DNA from: Cytophagaceae bacterium | GTDB taxonomy: Bacteria > Bacteroidota > Bacteroidia > Cytophagales > Flexibacteraceae | Length of the DNA stretch: 48,752 bases | Assembly (NCBI GenBank): GCA_027487695.1 | Contig: JAIYDB010000077.1 | Span: forward strand, 1-48,752 | Reading direction: 5' to 3' | In this document: positions 32,875 through 40,738 of the stretch, in pieces | Layout: each line of letters starts with the position of its first letter | Numbering within the stretch: the stretch's first letter is position 1 | The notes under the pieces: model-generated | Databases searched by the model: none | Told to the model about the DNA's origin: nothing | What the model saw: only the letters and a program-made list of their open reading frames with translations | Position numbers and translations under genes: made by a program

Positions 32875-33634
32875 GCTGCCAACCACCTTTCTGGTTATTA
32901 GGACAAGGAATTACGAAAATGGTGTAACTCAAATTAAAGCCAAAGAAGGCATACCAATCTTGTTCCTGAGAATACCCTCTTTGTGCAGAAGGGTAACTTA
33001 CTGTTTGCCCTCCAGGAGTTTGGTAGGTAGTATTTGGGAATTCAGTATTTCTGCCATCTAATAGTTTGGTAAAGGTTTTTCTAAACCCAGCCTCGAAATT
33101 CAAATTCCAATTTCTACCTAAAGCAATTTTACAACCTGCACCAAAAGGTATTACAGGCTGCATTAGAAAAGGTTCTTTATCGTTTTCTTTTGTTGGTTGA
33201 AAATAAAAAGCCCCCACTCCAGCAAACAAGTAAGGAGAAAACAAATCAGGTCTTACAGTACGTCTGTAATCCATAAAGTTGTACTCCCCTATCATTGAGA
33301 ACTCCGCAACGGGAGTTGAAAAGCTAGATGGCGTAATTTGAGTAAATACTGGGTTTTTGCTAGTAGATGCATCGGCTGAAAGCATCCCAAATAACAAATT
33401 AGTCCTTAGTACTGCTGCAGGGCTAAAATTATGTCTGTAAAAAAGCTGTAAGGCAGGTTGAGCAGTTTTATAGGAAAAGGTAGGTGAAAGTTCGCCTTGG
33501 TATGTAAGAGCTCCAACACCGAAACCAAATTCTTGTTTTTGTGCAAAAGATGCTTGAGCAATACTTATTAAAACACATAAAACCGGAAGCAATTTGACTA
33601 GCTTCCGGTTTATGGTAAAATGATTTAAAATCAT
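32846..33634 (-). CDS. Outer-membrane beta-barrel protein, second of two
   Basis: 262 residues from ATG at 33634; the frame extends to a TTG at 33670 inside the upstream gene. Signal: LPVLCVLISIAQASFAQ. The mature part has alternating amphipathic strands (FGFGVGALTYQGELSPTFSYK; AVLRTNLLFGMLSA; LFAGVGAFYFQPT; FGAGCKIALGRNWNLNFEAGF). It resembles DUF6089-type barrels and starts 1 base after the upstream barrel gene, suggesting an old tandem duplication. It overlaps the HupE/UreJ 3' end by 29 bases. Function unknown. Confidence 0.75.
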   Translation of the reverse strand: MILNHFTINRKLVKLLPVLCVLISIAQASFAQKQEFGFGVGALTYQGELSPTFSYKTAQPALQLFYRHNFSPAAVLRTNLLFGMLSADASTSKNPVFTQITPSSFSTPVAEFSMIGEYNFMDYRRTVRPDLFSPYLFAGVGAFYFQPTKENDKEPFLMQPVIPFGAGCKIALGRNWNLNFEAGFRKTFTKLLDGRNTEFPNTTYQTPGGQTVSYPSAQRGYSQEQDWYAFFGFNLSYTIFVIPCPNNQKGGWQPNPGEELGR

Positions 33635-33635
33635 A

Positions 33636-34703
33636 TTATCTTCTTCTTGGACCGCCTTTTGAGCTACCAATGATATAGTGTAAGTGAACAGCAGTAGTTA
33701 ACCAGTAGTCAGGGCTTGGTCCACCACGAGGCATTCTGCCTGCTTCAGTACCTACTTGGTAAGTAAAGCTAGAGCCATCTGACAATTCAATAGTTTTGAA
33801 ATTAGAAAAATATTGATTATTTCTATCGGTAACAATATTAGCGATTGGAACGCCTTTATAAGTTCTTGCCTTACCGAAGTTATCAACTAATTCTGCCGAA
33901 CGATTGCTCATTCTAACAGTAGTTGGATTAGCACCTCTCATTTCAGCTTCAGTTAAATAAGAAACGCCTACATCATCTAAGTAATTAGTGAAGGTAAAGC
34001 GGTAACCTAATTCAAATGAAATATCAATCTTACGTGTAATGGCAAATTTAACACCAACACCAAATGGAATACCAACTTGTAAGCCTGAATAAGCTTGAGG
34101 ACCATTTGTAGTGCCTTGACCTTCTGTTTTCAATTCGCGTAAGTTAATCCAATCGCCAGTGTTTCCTTTTCCGAAAGCTCTTGCTTGTGGGTTATTAGTA
34201 AACACGTTTAAACCCAAGAATACGAATGGGTTAACTTTTGCTCTTTTCAAATAACCACGGTTAACAGGGAATATGTTAGCCGTAATCATAGAAGAAAACT
34301 CAATCATATTATTTCTAAAGTGCAAGTTACGCGCATAACGCCCAGCTGTACTTGCATCGCCTGCCGGATCAGCAGAGGCATCAGAAGCGCTAAGCATCGT
34401 GTATGCTAGACCAGCACGTGCTGAAAAGTTTGGATGGAAGCGATATTCGCCAACTGCACCAACATATAAATTTACTCCGTTAAAGCTTGAAGAACCTATA
34501 CCGTTAGCTGGTGATAAATCTCCGAAATAATTATTGTAACCTATACCACCTCCAAAAGAGAAATATTTTGAACGCTTTGGCATAGCCTTACCGCGGCGAG
34601 AAGAAGGACGACGCTTCTTCCTTTTCGGTTGAGCTTCAGCACTTTCTATAGCCATTCCAGCTATAAAAAGTGTCAAAATCAAAAACAGTAAACTTTTTTT
34701 CAT
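33636..34703 (-). CDS. DUF6089-type outer-membrane beta-barrel protein
   Basis: 355 residues from ATG at 34703. A longer frame begins at 34760, but the predicted start of transcription (about 34756) makes that implausible. A signal peptide (LLFLILTLFIAGMAIESAEAQ) is followed by a basic stretch (KRKKRRPSSRRGK) and barrel strands (YFSFGGGIGYNNYFGDLSP; NPFVFLGLNVFTNNP; FGVGVKFAITRKIDISFELGYRFTFTNYLDD). Proteins of this type are common beside nadK in Bacteroidota; their role is unknown. It has its own consensus promoter. The downstream barrel gene is coupled. Confidence 0.82.
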   Translation of the reverse strand: MKKSLLFLILTLFIAGMAIESAEAQPKRKKRRPSSRRGKAMPKRSKYFSFGGGIGYNNYFGDLSPANGIGSSSFNGVNLYVGAVGEYRFHPNFSARAGLAYTMLSASDASADPAGDASTAGRYARNLHFRNNMIEFSSMITANIFPVNRGYLKRAKVNPFVFLGLNVFTNNPQARAFGKGNTGDWINLRELKTEGQGTTNGPQAYSGLQVGIPFGVGVKFAITRKIDISFELGYRFTFTNYLDDVGVSYLTEAEMRGANPTTVRMSNRSAELVDNFGKARTYKGVPIANIVTDRNNQYFSNFKTIELSDGSSFTYQVGTEAGRMPRGGPSPDYWLTTAVHLHYIIGSSKGGPRRR

Positions 34704-34762
34704 AACGACTTTTTGTCTTACACCTGAGTTACCTTTTAACAGCTTCCCGTATAAAGGCATTA

Positions 34763-34792
34763 CAAATGTAAGGTAATATTATTAAAGTGCAA
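34763..34792 (-). promoter_or_regulatory. Consensus promoter for the two beta-barrel genes
   Basis: Minus strand TTG (34792-34790), 19-base spacer, TACATTTG (34770-34763). Predicted start near 34756; leader of about 53 bases before the ATG at 34703. Confidence 0.8.
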
Positions 34793-34799
34793 AATTTAG

Positions 34800-35678
34800 C
34801 TAAGAATTGCGGTAATCCCAACCCCAATTCAGCTTGTTTTTTAAGGTTTTAATAAAGTTATCTTCGTTTAGTCTTAATAGCTTGATAGTAAAACTTGCCT
34901 TTTTTACCTCAATTTCAGCATTTTCATCTATCCGGTAGCTTCTAGAATCGGCCGATATTAAGAAATTATTATTTCTTGATTCGGCTTGAAACTGAAAAAC
35001 TGCGCTATTTGGTACAATTAGAGGCCTAGCAGTTAAACTATGCGGACTAACTGGGGTAATTACAAAAGTTTCTGACTGAGGCAACATAATAGGTCCTCCA
35101 CAACTCATAGAATAGCCTGTTGAACCAGTTGGTGTAGCCAGTATAAGACCATCGGCCCAATAACTATTCACATATACTCTATTTACCTTAGTGTGTACCA
35201 CAATCATATTGCTAGTATCGGTTTTCATGATACTAAGCTCGTTTAAGGCATAAGGGTAAATTTGCTGGGTGGTGCCCTTTACTGATATTTCTAATAAGCT
35301 ACGTTCCTCTAAATAAGTATGGTTTGCTACAGTTTCATTCAAAATATACTCAATATCGTACAATTGAGCCGTTGATAAAAATCCTAACCTTCCAGCATTC
35401 AAACATAGAATAGGACTATTATTGTCTGCAACAAACGGAATAGTATCCAGCAAAGTTCCATCACCCCCAATGCTCAAGAATAAATCTTGACGGGGTAATT
35501 TTTCAAATTCGTTAAAAACAGAAACATCAGGAAAAGAAATTCCATTAGCTAAGCAAATCTTATGGAAATATTCTTCCACTGCAAGTTCAACATTAGGTCC
35601 TGCAATTTTATGCAGCAACAGCTGAATCCATTGCCATTCATTGGCTTTGAGTTGTTTACCGTGAATGGCTATTTTCAT
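34800..35678 (-). CDS. nadK: NAD kinase
   Basis: 292 residues. The GGDGT motif (Asp73) lies in LFLSIGGDGTLLDTI. LCLNAGRLGFLSTAQ, the NE.s motif in ALNELSIMKT and the substrate-binding DGLILATPTGSTGYSMSCGGP are all present. It phosphorylates NAD to NADP with ATP, in the cytoplasm. Length is normal. It is downstream of the CBS and alpha/beta-hydrolase genes, with a 20-base gap after the CBS gene, so it is part of that transcript. Confidence 0.95.
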   Translation of the reverse strand: MKIAIHGKQLKANEWQWIQLLLHKIAGPNVELAVEEYFHKICLANGISFPDVSVFNEFEKLPRQDLFLSIGGDGTLLDTIPFVADNNSPILCLNAGRLGFLSTAQLYDIEYILNETVANHTYLEERSLLEISVKGTTQQIYPYALNELSIMKTDTSNMIVVHTKVNRVYVNSYWADGLILATPTGSTGYSMSCGGPIMLPQSETFVITPVSPHSLTARPLIVPNSAVFQFQAESRNNNFLISADSRSYRIDENAEIEVKKASFTIKLLRLNEDNFIKTLKNKLNWGWDYRNS

Positions 35679-35698
35679 TATTGCTGATGGCTTGGTGC

Positions 35699-36364
35699 TT
35701 AAACGTCCAAATATCGTAAAAAAGAACCTAACCTATCTAAATCTGAACTTGTATTAGATGTTTCACCGTAGTATTCAACAATTGAATAATTAAACCGCTC
35801 AAAAGTTGCAGCTACTTTAGTAAAATCAATTTGATTTAACTTAATGGTAATTAACACCTTAGCCATATCTGACGGATCGGTTTCCAAAAATATAGCTAAA
35901 ATTTTGATGTTGTTAGCTTCTATTAGGCGGCTTAATTCAGATAAGGAATAGTCCCTTTCAAACATGCTAAGTACTAATGTAGCCCCTGTTTGCTGTACAA
36001 AATATTGACTACTAAGATGGGTGGCAATATCAGCCACTGAAATAGCACCTATGTATTGATTTTGTGTATTACATACCGCTATAATATCTGATCTATTTAA
36101 CTGAGCAATTTTTAATGCTTCTAAAAAATGTTGATTTTCAAATATGTAACAAGATTTACCTTCCATAGGGAGGGTATCTAAGTGTAAATCCTGATCGGGA
36201 AAATCTAATAACTTATCTTCAAAAACCAGTCCTTTAAACTCTGATTGCTCTACAACAGGCAGTTGGTTTAATTTAAGCAATTCCATCTTATCCAACGCAT
36301 TGCCTATAGAGCTTTGTTGGCTTAGTTCTGGGATGGCTTGGTTAATTAAACTAACTATGTGCAT
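35699..36364 (-). CDS. CBS-pair protein with C-terminal ACT-like domain
   Basis: 221 residues. Two CBS motifs (about 10-65 and 70-120; GNALDKMELLKLNQLPVVEQSEFKGLV and LNRSDIIAVCNTQNQYIGAISVADIA) form a Bateman module. The C-terminal 90 residues resemble an ACT domain (LVLSMFERDYSLSELSRLIEANNIKI). CBS pairs bind adenosyl nucleotides, so it may sense energy or NAD(P) status; next to nadK that is attractive but unproven. Its ATG directly follows the stop of the hydrolase (TAA-ATG). Confidence 0.83.
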   Translation of the reverse strand: MHIVSLINQAIPELSQQSSIGNALDKMELLKLNQLPVVEQSEFKGLVFEDKLLDFPDQDLHLDTLPMEGKSCYIFENQHFLEALKIAQLNRSDIIAVCNTQNQYIGAISVADIATHLSSQYFVQQTGATLVLSMFERDYSLSELSRLIEANNIKILAIFLETDPSDMAKVLITIKLNQIDFTKVAATFERFNYSIVEYYGETSNTSSDLDRLGSFLRYLDV

Positions 36365-37138
36365 TTAAGAACTTTTGTGTAAAGGATTGTTATTTAAGAA
36401 GTTGAGTAGGTATTCATTGAATTGAGCCGGGTGTTCCATCATAGGTGCGTGGCAGCATTTATCAATAAAACGTAATTCAGAATTTTTTATTAGCCTATTG
36501 AATTCGTGACCTACAGATGGCGGGGTAATTGTATCGTTTAATCCCCAAACTAGTAAAGTAGGAACTGCAATCTTGTGCAAATCATTAGCCAAGTTATGGC
36601 GTTGAGCACTTTTTGCAATACTTACGATACGCATACATTTAGGGATGCTTTTCGTAATATCAAAAACCTCTGTAATCAATTCCTTGGTAGCAGTTTCAGG
36701 ACTGTAGAATGTGTACTCTACCCTTTCTTTGATATAGTCATAACTCCCCCTTTTAGGAAAAGAGCCACCCATGCTATCTTCAAACAAACCGCTACTTCCT
36801 GTTAAAATAAGTCTATCCACTTTTTCAGGATAGCAAAGAGTATAAACCAAACCTACGTGACCACCTAGACTATTGCCTAGCAAGGTTAATTGATTCAGCG
36901 ATTTATAGTTTACAAACCTATCTATAAACTCAACTAAGCCATCAATGCCAGCATCACGAATAGGACCTTCATATATAGGCATCATCGGGATCATTACCCG
37001 ATATTTATCTTTAAAAGTATTGATAACACCTTCCCAATTACTTAATGCGCCAAATAAGCCGTGAAGCAGCAATAGTACTTCACCATTACCTTCATCAATA
37101 AATGTATAGCCGTTTTCTTCTTTTACTTGGTACGACAT
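36365..37138 (-). CDS. Alpha/beta-fold hydrolase
   Basis: 257 residues from ATG at 37138 (MSYQVKEENGYTF); the longer frame from 37198 runs through the -7 box. Oxyanion region LLLHGLFGALSNWEG, nucleophile elbow LLGNSLGGHVGL (Ser), and a late LLVWGLNDTITP (Asp) with KCCHAPMMEHP (His) give a full catalytic triad. A lid insertion is near 145-185. No signal peptide. It is the first gene of the hydrolase-CBS-nadK unit. The substrate is unknown. Confidence 0.88.
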   Translation of the reverse strand: MSYQVKEENGYTFIDEGNGEVLLLLHGLFGALSNWEGVINTFKDKYRVMIPMMPIYEGPIRDAGIDGLVEFIDRFVNYKSLNQLTLLGNSLGGHVGLVYTLCYPEKVDRLILTGSSGLFEDSMGGSFPKRGSYDYIKERVEYTFYSPETATKELITEVFDITKSIPKCMRIVSIAKSAQRHNLANDLHKIAVPTLLVWGLNDTITPPSVGHEFNRLIKNSELRFIDKCCHAPMMEHPAQFNEYLLNFLNNNPLHKSS

Positions 37139-37155
37139 AAAAACTGTGATATATG

Positions 37156-37182
37156 CAAATTTAAGCCGTAACCTAACAGGTT
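37156..37182 (-). promoter_or_regulatory. -7 box and adjacent inverted repeat upstream of the hydrolase-CBS-nadK unit
   Basis: TAAATTTG (37163-37156, minus) matches TAnnTTTG, 18 bases before the ATG. Seven bases upstream is AACCT-AAC-AGGTT (37170-37182, plus-strand reading), a perfect 5-bp dyad in the promoter spacer. No -33 TTG is found, so an activator or repressor may bind there. Confidence 0.4.
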
Positions 37183-37217
37183 CTGACCGATTATGCAAGT
37201 TTTAACGATAAATAACC

Positions 37218-37784
37218 CTATTTACCTAATTCCTGTTTCACCCAATTTTGGAGAAGTTGCAAACCACATGGTGTTAAAATAGCTTCAGGATGAAATTGAA
37301 TACCAAACACTGAAAAGTGGGTATGCTTTAATACCATAATTACCCCATCATGAGTTGTTGCAATTGATTGTAAGCAAGTTGGTAAGTTTATAAGTTCCAA
37401 ACTATGGTACCTACAAGCCTCAAATTCTTGACCTATTCCTTCAAATAAGGGGTGGTTGTTATGCTTGATTAACGAAACTTTTCCATGCACTGGAGCATTT
37501 CCTGTTTTTAATTCAGCCCCAAAAAATTCTCCGATGGCTTGGTGACCAAGGCAGATACCCAAAACAGGTATTTTACCTAATGCGTAAGCCAAATACGAAA
37601 ACAAATAACCTGCTTGTTTGGGAGTTCCTGGTCCTGGACTAATAACCAAGGCATTGTATTTAAACCAGTCCAAACTTTCAGGTGGTACATTATTCCTAAC
37701 TACCTCGCATTCAATACCTAACTGGTAAAAATAATCGACCAGGTTAAAGGTAAAGCTATCAAAATTATCAAGGAATAAAATCAC
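37218..37784 (-). CDS. pabA: Glutamine amidotransferase, PabA/TrpG type
   Basis: 188 residues, a class-I amidotransferase. FLDNFDSFTFNLVDYF opens the fold; VISPGPGTP, the nucleophile Cys in LGICLGHQAIGEFFGA, and the His/Glu pair in GIQFHPEAILTP complete the site. It supplies ammonia to aminodeoxychorismate or anthranilate synthase. pabB or trpE is not in the window, so folate and tryptophan roles cannot be separated; many bacteria use one subunit for both. The GTG start overlaps the cvpA stop (TAGTG) by one base. Confidence 0.88.
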   Translation of the reverse strand: MILFLDNFDSFTFNLVDYFYQLGIECEVVRNNVPPESLDWFKYNALVISPGPGTPKQAGYLFSYLAYALGKIPVLGICLGHQAIGEFFGAELKTGNAPVHGKVSLIKHNNHPLFEGIGQEFEACRYHSLELINLPTCLQSIATTHDGVIMVLKHTHFSVFGIQFHPEAILTPCGLQLLQNWVKQELGK

Positions 37785-38320
37785 TAATTGGTAGATGGAG
37801 TAGGCTTAGATTTTGGGTAATATTCTTCGGCAATTTTACGCATAGTAGGCCAATAGGCGCTAAATAGGCTACTAGCCTTAGGTCCAGCCTCCTTGATTAC
37901 AGGATAAAGGAAGGTATCTTTTACCTCTCTGGCAGGTGGTTTAAGGTTTAATAATGACCCCACAAAAAGCAAAGAACTCATAATTAAAACAACCTTAAGC
38001 AAACCAAAGGTTGCTCCTGCTGCCCCATCAATAGAGCCAAAAATGGTTTTCTTAATAGCTTTACTTACCCAATGGCTGGCTTTCGTAAATACAAACCAAG
38101 CCAAAAAGAATACCACTAAAAATGAAACTATAGGCAAAAAGCTACTCTTACCCACGAAAGGAACTAAATACTTACTAGCAATATCTAAAAGACCAAGCCC
38201 CAAAAGAATTGCTGCAAACAATCCAATAGTTTGAAATAGTTCAATAAGCAGTCCTTTCTTATACCCTGAATAGGAGCCATAAAGCAATACAAGAAGAATA
38301 ACTATATCTAATGCTTTCAA
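37784..38320 (-). CDS. cvpA: CvpA-family membrane protein
   Basis: 178 residues with four membrane helices (LDIVILLVLLYGSYSGYKKG; IGLFAAILLGLGLL; LPIVSFLVVFFLAWFVF; AAGATFGLLKVVLIMSSLLFVG). CvpA is linked to colicin V export and to envelope resistance in enterobacteria; its general function is unclear. It starts with TTG at 38320, one base after the phosphatase stop, since the conserved N-terminus leaves no room for another start. Its stop overlaps the pabA start, which couples all three genes. Confidence 0.85.
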   Translation of the reverse strand: MKALDIVILLVLLYGSYSGYKKGLLIELFQTIGLFAAILLGLGLLDIASKYLVPFVGKSSFLPIVSFLVVFFLAWFVFTKASHWVSKAIKKTIFGSIDGAAGATFGLLKVVLIMSSLLFVGSLLNLKPPAREVKDTFLYPVIKEAGPKASSLFSAYWPTMRKIAEEYYPKSKPTPSTN

Positions 38321-38321
38321 A

Positions 38322-39563
38322 TTAGTTAGCGGGGGTGGTATTTGGCTTTGGTAATGGCAAACCTAATAAATCCATCATTTTGAAATATATGGCAGTATTA
38401 TGATAAATCCCTTGGAACTGATCAGCACCAGGACCGAAGGCAAAGACAGGTACCATGGTAGCAGTATGTTCTTTCCAAATAAATTTGGCTTCCACAGTAC
38501 CGCGTTTTAGGCTACCATCAGTTAATGCCATGCCACCAGTTTCATGATCGGCAGTAACAACCACAAGGGTGTTTCCATCTTTTTCAGCCCAATCAAGCAC
38601 TTGGCCTAGGGTATTTTCAAAGTCTAACATTTCGCTAACAACATAGGCTTTGTTATTTGCATGACCGCCCCAATCTATTTGAGACCCTTCTACCATTAAG
38701 AAGAATCCCTTTTTTTTTTTTTTTAGAAGGTCAATGGCTTTCTGTGCCGATTTTGGCAACATATCTCCTCTGCTTTCCTTTACCTCTATTTCTTTGCCCA
38801 GATAGGTATCTTTTGATCTCACACTATCCGGCCAATAAGGTGCCATGGCGTCTTCTTCAAGCAAAGCGCAAAGCTTGCCTGTTTTTACGTAATTCATTTC
38901 ATACATCGTATTTACTACGTTGTAGTTCTTAGCTCTAAGACTAGCTAATAAATCTTTGCTATCCTTTCTATCAATGGTAAAGTGCTTTCTTCCTCCACCA
39001 ATAAATACATCAATATCTGTTTCTAAGAAATAGTTAGCGATATCGTCTTCCGCTTTTCTACTTTTAACGTGCGCAATAAACGATGCTGGAGTTGCATGAG
39101 TAATTGTAGATGTAGCTACCAAACCAGTGGCAAGTCCATTTTTTTCGGCTGTTTCTAAGATAGTTTCTTGTGGAATACTGTCTTTATCTACACCAATAGC
39201 ACCATTGTAAGTCTTTCTGCCAATACTGAAGGCGGTTGCTCCAGCGGCGCTATCAGTTATATAATCGTCATAAGAGGCAGTTTTACTGAAACCAATGAAT
39301 TTCATTCGTTCAAAATTGGTAGCATCTTTCCTAGCAGTGATACCTGCATAAATTTGCGATACGCCCATACCATCGCCAATTAGGAAAATGATATTCTTTG
39401 GCTTTTTGGCTGTATTAGTATTTGGAGTAGGTTTTACCTCGGCTTTCTTTTCTTGACTAGGTGCAGGTGTAGGTTTAGCTGGCTTTGGCTTTTGGGCAAA
39501 GGCTATTGTACTTGAAGTAACTGCACAAAGGAGTAGTAGATTTCTTAAAATATTCATCTTCAT
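38322..39563 (-). CDS. phoA: Alkaline phosphatase (PhoA superfamily), exported
   Basis: 413 residues. A signal peptide (ILRNLLLLCAVTSSTIAFAQ) is followed by a Lys/Pro-rich linker (to about residue 55). Metal ligand Asp64 in NIIFLIGDGMG, nucleophile Ser105 in YITDSAAGATA, HATPASFIAH, EGSQIDWGGH, and the late VVTADHETGG are in place. It frees phosphate from monoesters in the periplasm. Lysines 281-285 are encoded by a 15-base A run (38710-38724), a slippage-prone site. The reading frame is intact as given. The start could be ATG at 39563 or at 39557, two codons later. Confidence 0.93.
   Translation of the reverse strand: MKMNILRNLLLLCAVTSSTIAFAQKPKPAKPTPAPSQEKKAEVKPTPNTNTAKKPKNIIFLIGDGMGVSQIYAGITARKDATNFERMKFIGFSKTASYDDYITDSAAGATAFSIGRKTYNGAIGVDKDSIPQETILETAEKNGLATGLVATSTITHATPASFIAHVKSRKAEDDIANYFLETDIDVFIGGGRKHFTIDRKDSKDLLASLRAKNYNVVNTMYEMNYVKTGKLCALLEEDAMAPYWPDSVRSKDTYLGKEIEVKESRGDMLPKSAQKAIDLLKKKKKGFFLMVEGSQIDWGGHANNKAYVVSEMLDFENTLGQVLDWAEKDGNTLVVVTADHETGGMALTDGSLKRGTVEAKFIWKEHTATMVPVFAFGPGADQFQGIYHNTAIYFKMMDLLGLPLPKPNTTPAN
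38710..38724. repeat. 15-base homopolymer inside the alkaline phosphatase gene
   Basis: Fifteen consecutive T on the plus strand, A on the coding strand, encoding most of five lysines (Leu-Leu-Lys5-Gly). It is the longest homopolymer I saw in the window. Gain or loss of one base would truncate the enzyme after about residue 285. Confidence 0.9.
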
Positions 39564-39594
39564 TTTTTTGTAAAAGTAATACCTCTGGTTTGTT

Positions 39595-40734
39595 CTAATA
39601 TTTTGCCAATGTGAACTTTTTACCTGGCATTGAACGCACCGTACCTGAAAACTCCAGATTTAGTAATACACTCGAAATTTCGCTCATTGTAATTAATGTG
39701 GCTCGACTTATCTCATCGATATGTGCCTGAGGATGTTTGAATAAAAACTCAACCACCAATCTTTCAGATGGTTGTAAACTATCTAAATTTAAAGTTAGCT
39801 GTTCAGGTTTCTTAGGTTGGTTGTTTTCGCCACTCGGTAAAGAATCTAACCAGCCTGTCATATACTCCAAACATTGAATACCTGTATAGCAAATTGCTTT
39901 TTGCTGGTAAATAAGGTTGTTGGTTCCTTTGCTTACTTCAGAAAATATTGAGCCTGGCACAGCGAAAACATCTCTATTATAACTATCGGCAATATCTGCT
40001 GTAATTAGGGCACCACCTTTGCTTGAGGCTTCTACTACAATAAGGGCATCGGACATACCCGCTATAATTCTATTACGTGCTGGAAATTGATAGGCTTCCG
40101 CCTCCACACCGAAATCGTGCTCGGTAAGTAAGGCTCCATTTTCTTGCATTAAGGCAGCTGTTTTCCTGTGAACTGCTGGGTAAATTCTATCCAAGCCATT
40201 TGCCATTACACCTATAGTACTCAAACCGCAATCCAAGGCTGCTTTATGGGCAGCTATATCAATCCCGTAGGCTAATCCGCTAATGATTTGAACATTGTAT
40301 TGTGCTAATTCTGCAACTATATTCTTAGTGGCTTCTACTCCGTAAGGCGTTGCTTTTCTGGTTCCTACAATTCCAATGGTTTTTGGTGGATTCAAATCTG
40401 CCTTACCTGCTTTGAATAGCAATAAAGGTGCATCGTTTTCTTTCTGAAGCCTTGAAGGATATTTTTCAGATCCTAATACAATGAGCTCGCCTTCCTTATT
40501 ATCTGCTAATCTGGAGATAGACAGTTGGGCTTTTTCTAAAGCTTTAGCTCTGTGCTCAATAATGATATCTACAATTTTAGGTCCTATTCCTGGCACGCGA
40601 AGTAGTTTACCTTTAGGTGCGGTAAATACGGGTTCAGCACCAGAAAAATAGCTTACCAATTGGCGCGTATTGATGCTGCCAATTTTAGGAATATGCGATA
40701 AGGCCAGTGTATGCAGAATACTGGAGTCTAACAT
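39595..40734 (-). CDS. dprA: DNA-processing protein DprA
   Basis: 379 residues. An N-terminal helix-hairpin-helix region (RVPGIGPKIVDIIIEH) is followed by the Rossmann-like core (IGIVGTRKATPYGVEATKN; IISGLAYGIDIAAHKAALD; SKGGALITADIADSYNRDVFAVPGS). A C-terminal winged-helix DML1-like domain ends the protein. DprA loads RecA on incoming single-stranded DNA in natural transformation. It lies 4 bases after the metal permease gene on the same strand and 31 bases before the phosphatase gene. Other competence genes are not in the window. Confidence 0.95.
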   Translation of the reverse strand: MLDSSILHTLALSHIPKIGSINTRQLVSYFSGAEPVFTAPKGKLLRVPGIGPKIVDIIIEHRAKALEKAQLSISRLADNKEGELIVLGSEKYPSRLQKENDAPLLLFKAGKADLNPPKTIGIVGTRKATPYGVEATKNIVAELAQYNVQIISGLAYGIDIAAHKAALDCGLSTIGVMANGLDRIYPAVHRKTAALMQENGALLTEHDFGVEAEAYQFPARNRIIAGMSDALIVVEASSKGGALITADIADSYNRDVFAVPGSIFSEVSKGTNNLIYQQKAICYTGIQCLEYMTGWLDSLPSGENNQPKKPEQLTLNLDSLQPSERLVVEFLFKHPQAHIDEISRATLITMSEISSVLLNLEFSGTVRSMPGKKFTLAKY

Positions 40735-40738
40735 TATA

